A DNA stretch of 64,000 bases. Source: Larkinella knui. Its GTDB lineage: Bacteria; Bacteroidota; Bacteroidia; Cytophagales; Spirosomataceae. The stretch spans positions 744,001 through 808,000 of the forward strand of contig NZ_RQJP01000003.1 in assembly GCF_003858645.1 (NCBI RefSeq), given 5' to 3'. The notes beneath the pieces were generated by a model that was not told the DNA's origin, searched no databases, and saw nothing but the letters and a program-made list of their open reading frames with translations. The position numbers and the translations under genes are program-made. Shown one piece after another: positions 1-7,481 of the stretch (position 1 is the stretch's first letter; each line of letters starts with the position of its first letter).

Positions 1-267
1 GGCTTTCGTTTCGGGATTCAGTTCCGACAACCGTTTCAGACTGCCGTTCAGATGATTCTGGTCCAGATCACACAGTGCGACAATTTCGACCTCGGGCAGT
101 TTGGCAAACCAGCCCATGTGGTTGTTGCCCATGCCGCCCAGACCGATGTGGGCAATGCGCAGGCGGTCGCTGGGTGCTACTTTCCGTACGGTTGGAAACA
201 AGGCCAAACCGAGGGCACCGGCGCTACTTTGTTTTAGAAACTCCCGGCGGTTAAGAGGATGATTCAT
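1..267 (-). CDS. Gfo/Idh/MocA-family oxidoreductase, N-terminal part (cut by window edge)
   Basis: Reading the minus strand from the ATG at 265-267 gives 89 codons open to the window edge. The product starts with a twin-arginine-type leader (NRREFLKQ followed by a short hydrophobic stretch), so export by the Tat system is likely. A Rossmann beginning follows (LRIAHIGLGGMGNNH), then VEIVALCDLD, the usual nucleotide-binding start of Gfo/Idh/MocA dehydrogenases. Secreted members of this family in Bacteroidota usually act on sugars or sugar-derived metabolites, but the substrate cannot be read here because the catalytic domain lies outside the window. It diverges from the phosphatase-like gene at 430. 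Confidence 0.8.
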   Translation of the reverse strand, partial: MNHPLNRREFLKQSSAGALGLALFPTVRKVAPSDRLRIAHIGLGGMGNNHMGWFAKLPEVEIVALCDLDQNHLNGSLKRLSELNPETKA

Positions 268-429
268 GCAGTTAGTCAGGGTAGGAAATTGGAATTTCAA
301 GTTACAAAAATTAGCGGGCTGCCTTTCAACACGTCACGAAAAATTAACAGGCTGGAAACCAAAGAGTCCGACGGCTTTTTGTTATTTTACACCATCATCT
401 TCCCCACGGTCAAGCCTTTTCCACCGAAT

Positions 430-1530
430 ATGACTCCAGTCCTACGCAACCTCTGCCTGATACTCTTTCTGGCTGTAAGTCGCCTTCCGCTCCTGCAGGC
501 CCAGCAAACGCAAAACGTCATTTTAGTCACGCTCGACGGTGTCCGGTGGCAGGAGGTCTTTTCGGGTGCCGATTCAACCTTGCTTTTCGACCCGGTTTAT
601 TCGCCCGATACGGCCTCGGCGCGAAAATTTTTCTGGGCTTCAACCCCACCAGAACGGCGGCAGCGGCTGTTTCCGTTCTTCTGGAACACCATCGCCAAAC
701 AAGGCCAGTTGTATGGCAACCGACTGAAAAACAGCCGGGTAAATACGTCCAATCCGTACTGGTTCAGTTATCCGGGTTACAATGAAATTCTTTCGGGATA
801 TTCCGACGACCGCATTAAATCGAATGATAAAATTGACAATCCGAATACCACCGTTCTCGAATTTTTGCACAATCAACCCGCCTACAAAGGTAGAATTGCG
901 GCTTTTTCGTCCTGGGATGTAATCGAAGCCGCCGTGAACGAGAAGAAAACCGGTATTTATGCCAATTCGGGGAATGAACCGGTTCCCGCGCCCAAAACCA
1001 GTACCGATTCGCTACTCAACAGCATGATGAGCACCATTCCGGCGCAGGTTTGGGACAAAACCGTACGCAGCGATTTCCTGACGTATTTTGCCGCCAAAAA
1101 CTATCTGCTGCAAAACCGCCCCCGGGTGTTGTTCATGCAATTTGACGAAACCGACGGGCTGGCCCATGCCGGCCGGTATGCCGACGACCTGAAAATGGTG
1201 AATACCGTTGATGCGTTCATGGCCGATCTCTGGAAAACCATCCAGCAACTGCCGCAATACGCCGGAAAAACCACGCTCATCGTCACAACCGATCACGGGC
1301 GGGGTCATACGCCGAAAGCCACCTGGAAAGGGCACGGCACCAAAACGCCGGATTCCTACCAGATGTGGTTTGCCGTCATCGGGCCCGACACGCCCCCCAC
1401 CGGTGAGCAATCCGGCGGACCGGTTTTGTTTCAGAATCAGCTGGCCGCTACGGTGGCCCGGCTTTTGGGACAGGATTTCCGCTGTGAGCACCCGGTTGGC
1501 CCACCGGTTCTGACGGTTTTGAAACCGTAG
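430..1530 (+). CDS. Secreted alkaline-phosphatase-superfamily hydrolase (phosphodiesterase/sulfatase-like)
   Basis: The product is 366 aa. I chose the ATG at 430 because it places a signal peptide (RNLCLILFLAVSRLPLLQA) at the N-terminus; the frame stays open upstream to 259 but that extension has no leader character. Mature sequence opens with VILVTLDGVRWQEVFSGAD, the first metal-binding Asp of the alkaline phosphatase/type I phosphodiesterase fold. Near residues 285-310 is TTLIVTTDHGRGH, the second metal site (Asp-His), followed by a further His in KGHGTK. Function is probably hydrolysis of a phosphate or sulfate ester in the periplasm; the substrate is unknown. It stands alone and ends before a hairpin at 1541-1572. 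Confidence 0.82.
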   Translation: MTPVLRNLCLILFLAVSRLPLLQAQQTQNVILVTLDGVRWQEVFSGADSTLLFDPVYSPDTASARKFFWASTPPERRQRLFPFFWNTIAKQGQLYGNRLKNSRVNTSNPYWFSYPGYNEILSGYSDDRIKSNDKIDNPNTTVLEFLHNQPAYKGRIAAFSSWDVIEAAVNEKKTGIYANSGNEPVPAPKTSTDSLLNSMMSTIPAQVWDKTVRSDFLTYFAAKNYLLQNRPRVLFMQFDETDGLAHAGRYADDLKMVNTVDAFMADLWKTIQQLPQYAGKTTLIVTTDHGRGHTPKATWKGHGTKTPDSYQMWFAVIGPDTPPTGEQSGGPVLFQNQLAATVARLLGQDFRCEHPVGPPVLTVLKP

Positions 1531-1540
1531 ACAAAAAACA

Positions 1541-1572
1541 AAGGGGATCACTGAAAACTCAATGATCCCCTT
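1541..1572 (-). terminator. Hairpin terminator for the gldF-vanZ transcript
   Basis: A 10-bp perfect stem (1541-1550 with 1563-1572) has a 12-base loop. Read on the minus strand it is followed by a T-rich run (complement of 1533-1540). It lies between convergent genes, so it may also stop the plus-strand phosphatase gene, though the plus-side tail is poor in T. Confidence 0.7.
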
Positions 1573-1634
1573 GTATGGTCGCCCGTTTTAAGGTAGTTAC
1601 AAAACGCTTCCATCCATTTCGAATTCCCGGTTCA

Positions 1635-1982
1635 TCAGCCTTTCAAGATCCTGCGCATCAGAATGACACTGACCACCAGGCCACCGGCAATACCGACGGC
1701 ATCAGCCGCGAGGTCCAACCATTCGAAGTTCCGGTTGATGGGCATAACCAGCTGGTAAATCTCAATCAAAAAACCATAGAGCACACCAATTACAAAAAGG
1801 CGCAGCGGAAACCGGTAAACCGTTCCCCACAGGAAACCCCACAACCCGAAAATACTTACGTGAATGACTTTGTCATTTACCGTAAAATCCGGAGAAGGAT
1901 AGTCACTTGGCCAGGCACAGCCAATGAAAATAGCGATTGTCCAGCCGATTGCGGCCCATTTTACCAGAACGTCAAGTCGCAT
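1635..1982 (-). CDS. VanZ-like membrane protein
   Basis: 115 aa with about four hydrophobic segments. The pattern fits the VanZ-like family: a first helix with TIAIFIGCAWPS, the NDKVIHVSIFGLWGFLWG region, then YGFLIEIYQLVMPINRNFEWLDLAADAVG, where the acidic E-x-x-Q and D-x-x-A-D residues are typical. The molecular role of small VanZ-like proteins is not settled. The start codon lies one base after the gldF stop, so the two are surely co-transcribed and probably translationally coupled. The gcvH-vanZ neighbourhood is common in Bacteroidota; here dihydroorotase-like, DUF4199 and gldF genes lie between them. Confidence 0.85.
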   Translation of the reverse strand: MRLDVLVKWAAIGWTIAIFIGCAWPSDYPSPDFTVNDKVIHVSIFGLWGFLWGTVYRFPLRLFVIGVLYGFLIEIYQLVMPINRNFEWLDLAADAVGIAGGLVVSVILMRRILKG

Positions 1983-1983
1983 A

Positions 1984-2712
1984 TCAGCGGGTGAGGGCGG
2001 TCATTCGCCACTCGGTCAGAAATAAGAAAACCGTAATCACACTCAGTAAATAAATCACATTCCGGGAGTCGATCAGGCCACGTCCCAACGCCTGATACTG
2101 CTCGTCGAGCGCAATCCAGGTCAGCGGATAAGACAGCGTGCCCCAAAACTCCAGGCCCGCAACGGAGCTGATGCCCATGTATAGCAAAAAACACAGAAAT
2201 ACGCCGACAACAAACGCAACTACCTGATTGTCATTGACGGATGAAGCGAACAGGCCCACCGCCACAAACACGCCCCCCAACAACAGCAGCCCGACGTAGG
2301 AACCGAAAACGGAAGCGGAATCCAGATTACCGGGCGGATTACCCAGTTGATACACCGAATAATAGTAGAGCAGCGTGGGCAGCAACAACAAAACCACCAC
2401 CAACCAGTTTGCCATAAATTTGGCCAGAACCAACTGCCAGCGCATCAGCGGTTTGGTGAGCAGCCACTCGATGGTTCCGGCCCGAACCTCCTCGGCAATG
2501 GAACGCATGGTGATGGCCGGAATCAGAAACAGCATGACGTAGGGTGTTATCGAAAAAAAGCCACCCAGATCGGCGTAGCCGTAATCCAGCAGACTCGTGT
2601 CCGGAAACACCCACAGCATCAGCCCCACCGCCGTCAGGAAAACGACCATGATGACATAGGCGACCGGCGAACTAAAAAAGCCGTTGATTTCTTTACGGAA
2701 AACAGGCAGCAT
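1984..2712 (-). CDS. gldF: Gliding-motility-type ABC transporter permease GldF
   Basis: 242 aa with about six transmembrane segments. It begins with a cytosolic start (LPVFRKEINGFFSSP) and carries the conserved EEVRAGTIEWLLTKPL loop seen in GldF/NosY-type ABC-2 permeases. In flavobacteria GldF works with the ATPase GldA and the auxiliary membrane protein GldG, and the complex supports gliding motility. Length matches GldF. In this window neither gldA nor gldG is next to it: the downstream gene is a VanZ-like protein. A more general export permease is therefore also possible. Confidence 0.8.
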   Translation of the reverse strand: MLPVFRKEINGFFSSPVAYVIMVVFLTAVGLMLWVFPDTSLLDYGYADLGGFFSITPYVMLFLIPAITMRSIAEEVRAGTIEWLLTKPLMRWQLVLAKFMANWLVVVLLLLPTLLYYYSVYQLGNPPGNLDSASVFGSYVGLLLLGGVFVAVGLFASSVNDNQVVAFVVGVFLCFLLYMGISSVAGLEFWGTLSYPLTWIALDEQYQALGRGLIDSRNVIYLLSVITVFLFLTEWRMTALTR

Positions 2713-2794
2713 AGCGTGATCAGACCAGAGAGGACAGACAAGAGAAAAAGATACGCTGAAGCAGGTCTGGTTTATCTCCTGTCATTTCTCTACA

Positions 2795-3322
2795 TCAATT
2801 TTGAAAATCGGAAAATGGCGGTTTATTCCGCCGGATAAACGCAGCAGCAATTAAGGAGATGAGCACCCCAAAAATAGCCGCAAACAGAATACCGACCAGA
2901 AACTGCAAGCCGGGGCTCTGAATTTTTTCGGTAAATTCCATGGCCTGTTCGATCTGTTCGTCCGCCATGCCCCGGTTTTCCATCTGCTCGCGCGCATTGT
3001 CCAACATCTGCTGGCGAATGGTTGGGTCGATGAAAGTCGTATAAATAAGGTTGTAGGTGATCGAGATTAACCCCGAAATCACGGAAAGTAACGTTCCCAG
3101 ACTAACGCCTTCGCCAAAACTCATAAACCCGCCGTTAAGCGTGCGGAATTCACGCATCGCCATGACGATAAGCACAATAGAAATCAGCAAACTCAACCAG
3201 GGCAAAGCCGTATTGGAAAATTGCCCGGTAAGGTTGATGACGGTGGTATAAACCATAAAAATGACGCCGGATATCAAGCCCCATTTAAGAGCCAGGCGAG
3301 CGGTAGATGGTTTTTCTTCCAT
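2795..3322 (-). CDS. DUF4199 family membrane protein
   Basis: 175 aa. An N-terminal pair of transmembrane helices (LKWGLISGVIFMVYTTVI and a second ending MAMREFR) is followed by GFMSFGEGVSLGTLLSVISG, a hallmark of DUF4199. A charged stretch rich in E, Q and M then precedes a last helix near residues 135-165. The function of the family is unknown; it is nearly confined to Bacteroidota and often sits beside dihydroorotase or glycosyltransferase genes. A second member lies directly upstream (3341-3934), 18 bases away. Confidence 0.8.
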   Translation of the reverse strand: MEEKPSTARLALKWGLISGVIFMVYTTVINLTGQFSNTALPWLSLLISIVLIVMAMREFRTLNGGFMSFGEGVSLGTLLSVISGLISITYNLIYTTFIDPTIRQQMLDNAREQMENRGMADEQIEQAMEFTEKIQSPGLQFLVGILFAAIFGVLISLIAAAFIRRNKPPFSDFQN

Positions 3323-3340
3323 TTCAATACGAGTTTTCGA

Positions 3341-3934
3341 TTAGGATTTGGGGGATTGGGAGCGGTCCGGTTCGTCGGGGGCCGGATTGTACAGACTATA
3401 GTCTTGCCTTCTGAAAAGTAAGGAAATTATCAATACGGGTAAGATAGCCAGCACGGTTTTCTTACTTATTTCGTCCCCCACCAGTGTCTCCAGCGTAATC
3501 TGGTCGACTTTTTTGAGCATTTTGACGTATTCAGCCTGGCCCAATGTCTCTACCAGCCGCCCTTTCGTTGCCATAATCAGCTGCCGCATTTCATCGAGAT
3601 AGTGCGTAAAAACCGTGGGGTCGATATACTTCAGAAACAGATAAATCAACCAGGCCGTCAGCATGGCCCCCACCGTGTTGACCACGTAGCAGATGCTGAG
3701 GGCCTCCCAAAGATGCAGAAAACCGTGACCGATGTTCTTGCGATAATACCAGACAGCCGCCACCATCATGATGATCTGAAAGCCAAAATCCAGCACTTTA
3801 TGATTGCCCAGGGGCATAATGCCCAGGCCATAAAGGGCCAGAAAATACGCGAAACACAATACCCCCGCCAGTATCCCGAAAAATACCGGGACCTTTAATA
3901 ACGGATGGTTAAAAAACGAAATAAGTTGTTTCAC
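3341..3934 (-). CDS. DUF4199-like membrane protein
   Basis: 197 aa with four predicted transmembrane helices and a basic, proline-rich C-terminal tail. The layout is the same as in the next gene: two helices, an amphipathic segment with HGFLHLWEALSICYVVNTVG, a long soluble loop (about residues 110-160) and a final helix. I place it in DUF4199 by architecture and by adjacency to a clearer member; sequence similarity by eye is modest. Only six bases separate its start from the stop of the dihydroorotase-like gene, so the two are coupled. Confidence 0.65.
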   Translation of the reverse strand: MKQLISFFNHPLLKVPVFFGILAGVLCFAYFLALYGLGIMPLGNHKVLDFGFQIIMMVAAVWYYRKNIGHGFLHLWEALSICYVVNTVGAMLTAWLIYLFLKYIDPTVFTHYLDEMRQLIMATKGRLVETLGQAEYVKMLKKVDQITLETLVGDEISKKTVLAILPVLIISLLFRRQDYSLYNPAPDEPDRSQSPKS

Positions 3935-3940
3935 TGCGTT

Positions 3941-5350
3941 TTATAAATGTTCAATAAAGCCTTTGTTGATAATCCATAACGCCTTTCCCCGTAAAGTCTT
4001 GCCAAAAAACGGCGAGTTTTTTGACCGGGAAGCGGTTCGTTCGTACGTCCACTCCAAATCCGGATCGAATACCGTCAGGGTGGCGGGTTGATTTTCGTCG
4101 ATGGTCAGCGACGGCAGCCGCAGAATCTGGCGTGGCCGGTGCGTCAAGGCTTCGATCAGCGGTTCAAGCGGCCATTCGGGATAATGGGTACGGACCACCG
4201 CAAAAGCGGTTTCCAGGCCGATAAGGCCAAATTCGGCGTGGTCGAACTCGATGTTCTTGCTTTCGTCGTCCTGCGGATTATGGTCCGAAACGATGGCGTC
4301 GATGGTGCCGTCGGCCAGTCCCTGCTTCAGAGCTTCAAGGTCGGCGGGCAACCGAAACGGGGGATTTACTTTCAGATTGGTATCGAAACCCATCAACGCC
4401 GAGTCCGTAAAAGCCAGCTGGTGGGCGGCCATATCGCAACTTACCGGCAACCCCTGCTGTTTGGCCTGCCGGATCAAATCGACGGCGCGGGCCGTCGAAA
4501 TGGTGGAAAAGTGCAAAACCGGCGTCTCCACGGACCGCCGGGCGGCCCCGTTCAGTCCTTGCGATTCGGAACCTCCGTCCCCGCCTGCAACGGCCTCTTT
4601 CTCCCGGTCAAAGTCAGCCCCGTCAAAGGCCGGATTTTCACGGATTGGAGTCCGCGGGTACAGGTAGTCCAGAATCCGCAAATCCCGCTCGATCATCATT
4701 TCTTCGGCCATCGCGGGCATCCCTTTCAGGCCCAGCAACGTACTGGAAAGGCCCTCGTTCATCTGCCCGAACAAGGTAAGATGCTGCTCTTCCGGGCGAT
4801 TCATCAGCAAACCGTTGAAAGGGCGCAGATACTGGAGCGTTTTCAGCAGCAGGTCGGGATGGGTCAGCGGTTTTTCACCATCGGAAAACGCCACCGCCCC
4901 GGCATGATGCAGATCGATCATATCCGTAAAATCCTGCCCTTCCGTTCGTTTGGTGATGGCGGCAATGGCGTGCACATTCACCGGTTGCCCCAGTGTGGCC
5001 TGCCGGACATACCCGATCGTATCTTTCGAATCGAGAACGGGTTTGGTATTGGGAAGAATGGCGATGTCGGTAAAACCGCCGAGCATGGCGGCCCGGCAAA
5101 CCGTAGTCAAATCTTCCTTTTGTTCATACCCGGGGTCTTTGGCCGAAACCCGCAGATCGACCCAGCCCGGAGAAATACACAAACCAGCCTGTTCAATGAT
5201 TTTGACAGCGACACCAGACTCGTCGGCATCAGCGCTGAGGGATTCGCCGATCTGGCGGATCAGACCATTTTCTAGTAATACGTCACGAACCTGTCCATTA
5301 AATGGCGACTGTGCGTCTACGATTCGGGCGGCACGGATGAGTAATTTCAT
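3941..5350 (-). CDS. Dihydroorotase-like protein lacking metal ligands (PyrC-type amidohydrolase)
   Basis: 469 aa with the full dihydroorotase layout: a short N-terminal beta domain, a TIM barrel and PFRLPADLEALKQGL near residues 331-346. The metal site is altered. The usual His-x-His after the first barrel strand is Arg67-x-Ser69 (VDLRVSAKDPG), and the His of the later HxED motif is Asn184. His280 (HFSTIST) and Asp356 (SDHNP) remain. Residues 232-277 are a Gly/Ser/Asp/Glu-rich insertion. Known non-catalytic relatives such as Pseudomonas PyrC-prime act as a structural partner of aspartate transcarbamoylase; I infer a similar or regulatory role here, not proven hydrolase activity. It leads a transcript with two DUF4199 genes, gldF and vanZ. 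Confidence 0.78.
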   Translation of the reverse strand: MKLLIRAARIVDAQSPFNGQVRDVLLENGLIRQIGESLSADADESGVAVKIIEQAGLCISPGWVDLRVSAKDPGYEQKEDLTTVCRAAMLGGFTDIAILPNTKPVLDSKDTIGYVRQATLGQPVNVHAIAAITKRTEGQDFTDMIDLHHAGAVAFSDGEKPLTHPDLLLKTLQYLRPFNGLLMNRPEEQHLTLFGQMNEGLSSTLLGLKGMPAMAEEMMIERDLRILDYLYPRTPIRENPAFDGADFDREKEAVAGGDGGSESQGLNGAARRSVETPVLHFSTISTARAVDLIRQAKQQGLPVSCDMAAHQLAFTDSALMGFDTNLKVNPPFRLPADLEALKQGLADGTIDAIVSDHNPQDDESKNIEFDHAEFGLIGLETAFAVVRTHYPEWPLEPLIEALTHRPRQILRLPSLTIDENQPATLTVFDPDLEWTYERTASRSKNSPFFGKTLRGKALWIINKGFIEHL

Positions 5351-5358
5351 GAGAATGC

Positions 5359-5382
5359 AAAAAAAAAGCCCCGGCTGGAGCT
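5359..5382 (-). terminator. Rho-independent terminator after gcvH
   Basis: On the minus strand a 6-bp stem (5377-5382 with 5367-5372, one G-U pair) with a 4-base loop is followed by eight or more T (the A-run 5359-5366). It lies directly between gcvH and the dihydroorotase-like gene and should separate the two transcripts. Confidence 0.75.
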
Positions 5383-5401
5383 TCCTGATTCAATCGGTGG
5401 C

Positions 5402-5791
5402 TTACGCGCCCACCAAATCTTTATAGGCTTCGGCCGACAGCAAATCTTCGGCTTCGGCACCGTCGGTTAGTTTTACCCGAATAATCCAGCCCCGGCCGTA
5501 CGGATCGTCGTTGACCAGTTCGGGTGATTTTTCAACTTCCGGATTAATTTCAAGTACTTCACCCGGAATGGGCAAAAACAGGTCAGACACGGTTTTTACG
5601 GCTTCAATCGACCCGAATATTTCACCTTTCGCCAAACTCTGGCCAACGCTCGTGATGTCCACGAACACAATATCACCTAATTCACTTTGGGCAAAATCCG
5701 TGATACCGACGAGGGCCGTATCCCCCTCGATGCGAATCCACTCGTGATCTTGCGTATACTTTAATTCTGCGGGAAAATCCATACGTACCAT
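5402..5791 (-). CDS. gcvH: Glycine cleavage system H protein
   Basis: 129 aa, the usual length. GcvH carries the lipoyl arm that shuttles the aminomethyl group between the P, T and L proteins of glycine cleavage in the cytosol. The lipoylation site is Lys66 in [11 protein letters not shown], and the N-terminal YTQDHEWI and C-terminal GRGWIIRVK motifs are intact. A second ATG three codons in (Met4) is an equally good start. The P and T genes are not in the window. A terminator immediately downstream makes it a single-gene transcript. Confidence 0.96.
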   Translation of the reverse strand: MVRMDFPAELKYTQDHEWIRIEGDTALVGITDFAQSELGDIVFVDITSVGQSLAKGEIFGSIEAVKTVSDLFLPIPGEVLEINPEVEKSPELVNDDPYGRGWIIRVKLTDGAEAEDLLSAEAYKDLVGA

Positions 5792-6116
5792 TTCGTTTAG
5801 CGCTGCAATTTACACAGGTAAAACGGTTTTACAAACCTTCCTCACGGCCTTGTTCGCAGTCATTTGAGCGCGAAGGCTACGCAGCGGTCCCGAGCGGGTT
5901 TTCCGTTTTCCGCCCCGCAGGCAATCCCTACGTACTGTTTTCCACACCGGATAGGTCACGGGTGTCGCGTAGCCGGAAGCTGCATTTCGCAAAGTAACTG
6001 TAACTTCCCGTCCGGCAATCGACTACCCGGAGTTTCGCGTCGGGTGTGGCGGCAATGAAAACAGTCCCCCGGTATTCGGATCGGCATGAACTACCGGTTT
6101 ATAATAAACAAAAAAA
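5792..6116. other. Intergenic stretch without convincing gene
   Basis: About 330 bases between gcvH and the terminator of the lipoprotein gene. Only short open frames of 60-80 codons occur, on both strands, with no recognisable domain, leader or start context. It should hold the gcvH promoter, but I find no clear TAnnTTTG box on the minus strand. Confidence 0.5.
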
Positions 6117-6142
6117 CCGCCCATCGACAAGTCGATGGGCGG
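6108..6142 (-). terminator. Rho-independent terminator of the lipocalin-like gene
   Basis: A perfect 12-bp stem (6117-6128 with 6131-6142) has a 2-base spacer and is followed on the minus strand by a T-run (A-run 6111-6116 and A-rich bases to 6108). It lies 29 bases after the stop codon of the lipoprotein gene. Confidence 0.9.
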
Positions 6143-6170
6143 GCGGTCAGCTTACTTCTTTATCAGCGGC

Positions 6171-6725
6171 TTACGCTTTCTTAAATTCAATCGTCATGGT
6201 GTACGTGTCGATCTTGCCGTCGCCATCCAGATCGTCTTTCTGCGTCGCACTCCACTTCATCGTATTACCCGACGTTTCCAGATCGTAAACCTGGGCACCA
6301 TCGCTATCGGTAATGGTCAGTTTATTACCGTTGACCGACCACTTGGATTTGTCTTCAGCCGGATTAAAATCATCCAGGTCATCCGATTTGCAACTCGGTG
6401 AAGGCGTTCCGGTGATGGTTCCGTTGCTGTTAAAGGTAACTTTGGTGTCCGTTAAACAGGCAACGGCGTCTTCGGCTCCATTTTCATTGAAGAAAGCGAG
6501 TAAATCGGTAACTTTTTTCCCATCACCAAAATCAATTCCCGGATTCACTTTCATTCCCGAAATTTTCCAGCTTCCACTCACGGCGGATGGTTTTACATCC
6601 GGTTCGCCATTGCTATCCTTGTCTTTGCTACAGCTGGCAAACCAGAGGGGTAGCGCCAATAACATCATGAGAGTCCAGCCATAACGGAAATTCACACGGT
6701 TCAGAAGTACTGTTGTCTTTTTCAT
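6171..6725 (-). CDS. Lipocalin-like lipoprotein
   Basis: 184 aa from the ATG at 6725; the frame also opens 14 codons earlier (6767), but 6725 starts the leader (MKKTTVLL). The leader ends in WFASC, so the Cys is the probable lipidation site and the protein is anchored in a membrane. The body has the Bacteroidota lipocalin-like pattern: SGSWKISGM near the start, alternating strands with TKVTFNSNGTITG, a Cys pair (ACLTD and PSCKSD) that may form a disulfide, and KWSVNGNKLTITDSDG. A D-rich DLDGDGKIDT segment near the end resembles a calcium loop. Binding partner unknown. Confidence 0.75.
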   Translation of the reverse strand: MKKTTVLLNRVNFRYGWTLMMLLALPLWFASCSKDKDSNGEPDVKPSAVSGSWKISGMKVNPGIDFGDGKKVTDLLAFFNENGAEDAVACLTDTKVTFNSNGTITGTPSPSCKSDDLDDFNPAEDKSKWSVNGNKLTITDSDGAQVYDLETSGNTMKWSATQKDDLDGDGKIDTYTMTIEFKKA

Positions 6726-6764
6726 TTGTTGTTTGATTTGATTGTTAAAAATTGATTTGTGATT

Positions 6765-6772
6765 CAAAATTG
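6765..6772 (-). promoter_or_regulatory. Possible promoter -7 box for the lipoprotein gene
   Basis: On the minus strand CAATTTTG matches the Bacteroidota TAnnTTTG box at seven of eight defined or free positions. The predicted start of transcription would give a leader of about 33 bases. No good -33 TTG is seen, so this is weak. Confidence 0.35.
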
Positions 6773-7022
6773 GGTAAAATCGGGGCGGTCAGCCAGTGCA
6801 TTACTCGTGAAATGCGTATATTTAGGCTTGAACAGTTACATCCGTCCCATGAACTGGTTTGGCGGTTTTGTTGAGCATCGTCGGAGCTTGGTTTGGCGGT
6901 AAAAACCCGTTTTTTCTCTAATCACGGATGCGATTGAATACCGCCTGTAAGGGAAAACAAATAGCCCATACTTAAAAAATAATCTTCTGTGTAACTCTGT
7001 CATCTGGTGACTTCCCGATATA
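6773..7022. other. Divergent intergenic region
   Basis: This stretch separates the minus-strand lipoprotein gene from the plus-strand YbjQ gene. A 70-codon minus-strand open frame (6836-7048) is basic and low in recognisable structure, and I regard it as chance. Apart from the two promoter-like boxes listed separately I see nothing in it. Confidence 0.5.
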
Positions 7023-7030
7023 TAATTTTG
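7023..7030 (+). promoter_or_regulatory. Promoter -7 box (TAATTTTG) for the YbjQ gene
   Basis: An exact match to the Bacteroidota TAnnTTTG box, 59 bases upstream of the ATG at 7090. The expected -33 TTG is not clear. Confidence 0.5.
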
Positions 7031-7089
7031 ACCCCGTCGGATCACCACTAAACCAGGAACCGCCAGTCGGTTACACTCAGATCAAGTCT

Positions 7090-7410
7090 ATGCTGATAAC
7101 AACTACTCCGAATATCGAAGGCAAACGGATCGTGCAATACCTTGGCCTGGCCAACGGTGAAGCCATCATTGGTTCGAACCTGATTAAAGACATCTTTGCG
7201 ACTGTGCGCGATGTAGTCGGCGGGCGTTCAGCCGCTTACGAGCAGGCCTTACGGGAAGCCAAGAGTATCGCGATGAAAGAAATGATTGAACAGGCCCAGC
7301 GGCTGGGAGCCAATGCCATTATTGGCGTCGATCTGGATTATCAAACCATTGGCAACAACGGCGGTTTGCTCATGGTCAGTGCCAACGGCACGGCAGTAGT
7401 GATCGAATGA
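7090..7410 (+). CDS. YbjQ/UPF0145 family protein
   Basis: 106 aa, the standard size. Family features are clear: MLITTTPNIEGKRIVQYLGLANGEAIIG at the N-terminus (only part of a longer conserved block), RSAAYEQALREAKSIAMKEM, and LGANAIIGVDLDYQTIG near residues 76-92. YbjQ proteins are small cytosolic pentamers sometimes described as heavy-metal binding, but no Cys or His cluster is present here, so that role is doubtful. The gene is alone between a divergent and a convergent neighbour. Confidence 0.9.
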   Translation: MLITTTPNIEGKRIVQYLGLANGEAIIGSNLIKDIFATVRDVVGGRSAAYEQALREAKSIAMKEMIEQAQRLGANAIIGVDLDYQTIGNNGGLLMVSANGTAVVIE

Positions 7411-7481
7411 GCAGGTGGCCGGAATGAAGCGTCGAGCCGTAACACCGAAGCAACGCTTCATTCCTGTTATTCGTCAGCCCC

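Noticed and set aside
4088-5275. Long plus-strand open frame (395 codons) opposite the dihydroorotase-like gene
   Set aside because: It is a shadow of the GC-rich coding strand: the composition is rich in Arg, Gln, Gly and His and it shows no domain or plausible start.
5810-6058. Small open frames after gcvH on both strands
   Set aside because: They overlap each other, contain no motif and have no start context; no decayed gene could be recognised either.
6836-7048. Possible small gene of 70 codons between the lipoprotein and YbjQ genes
   Set aside because: It has basic, unstructured sequence, no start context and overlaps the predicted promoter of the YbjQ gene.
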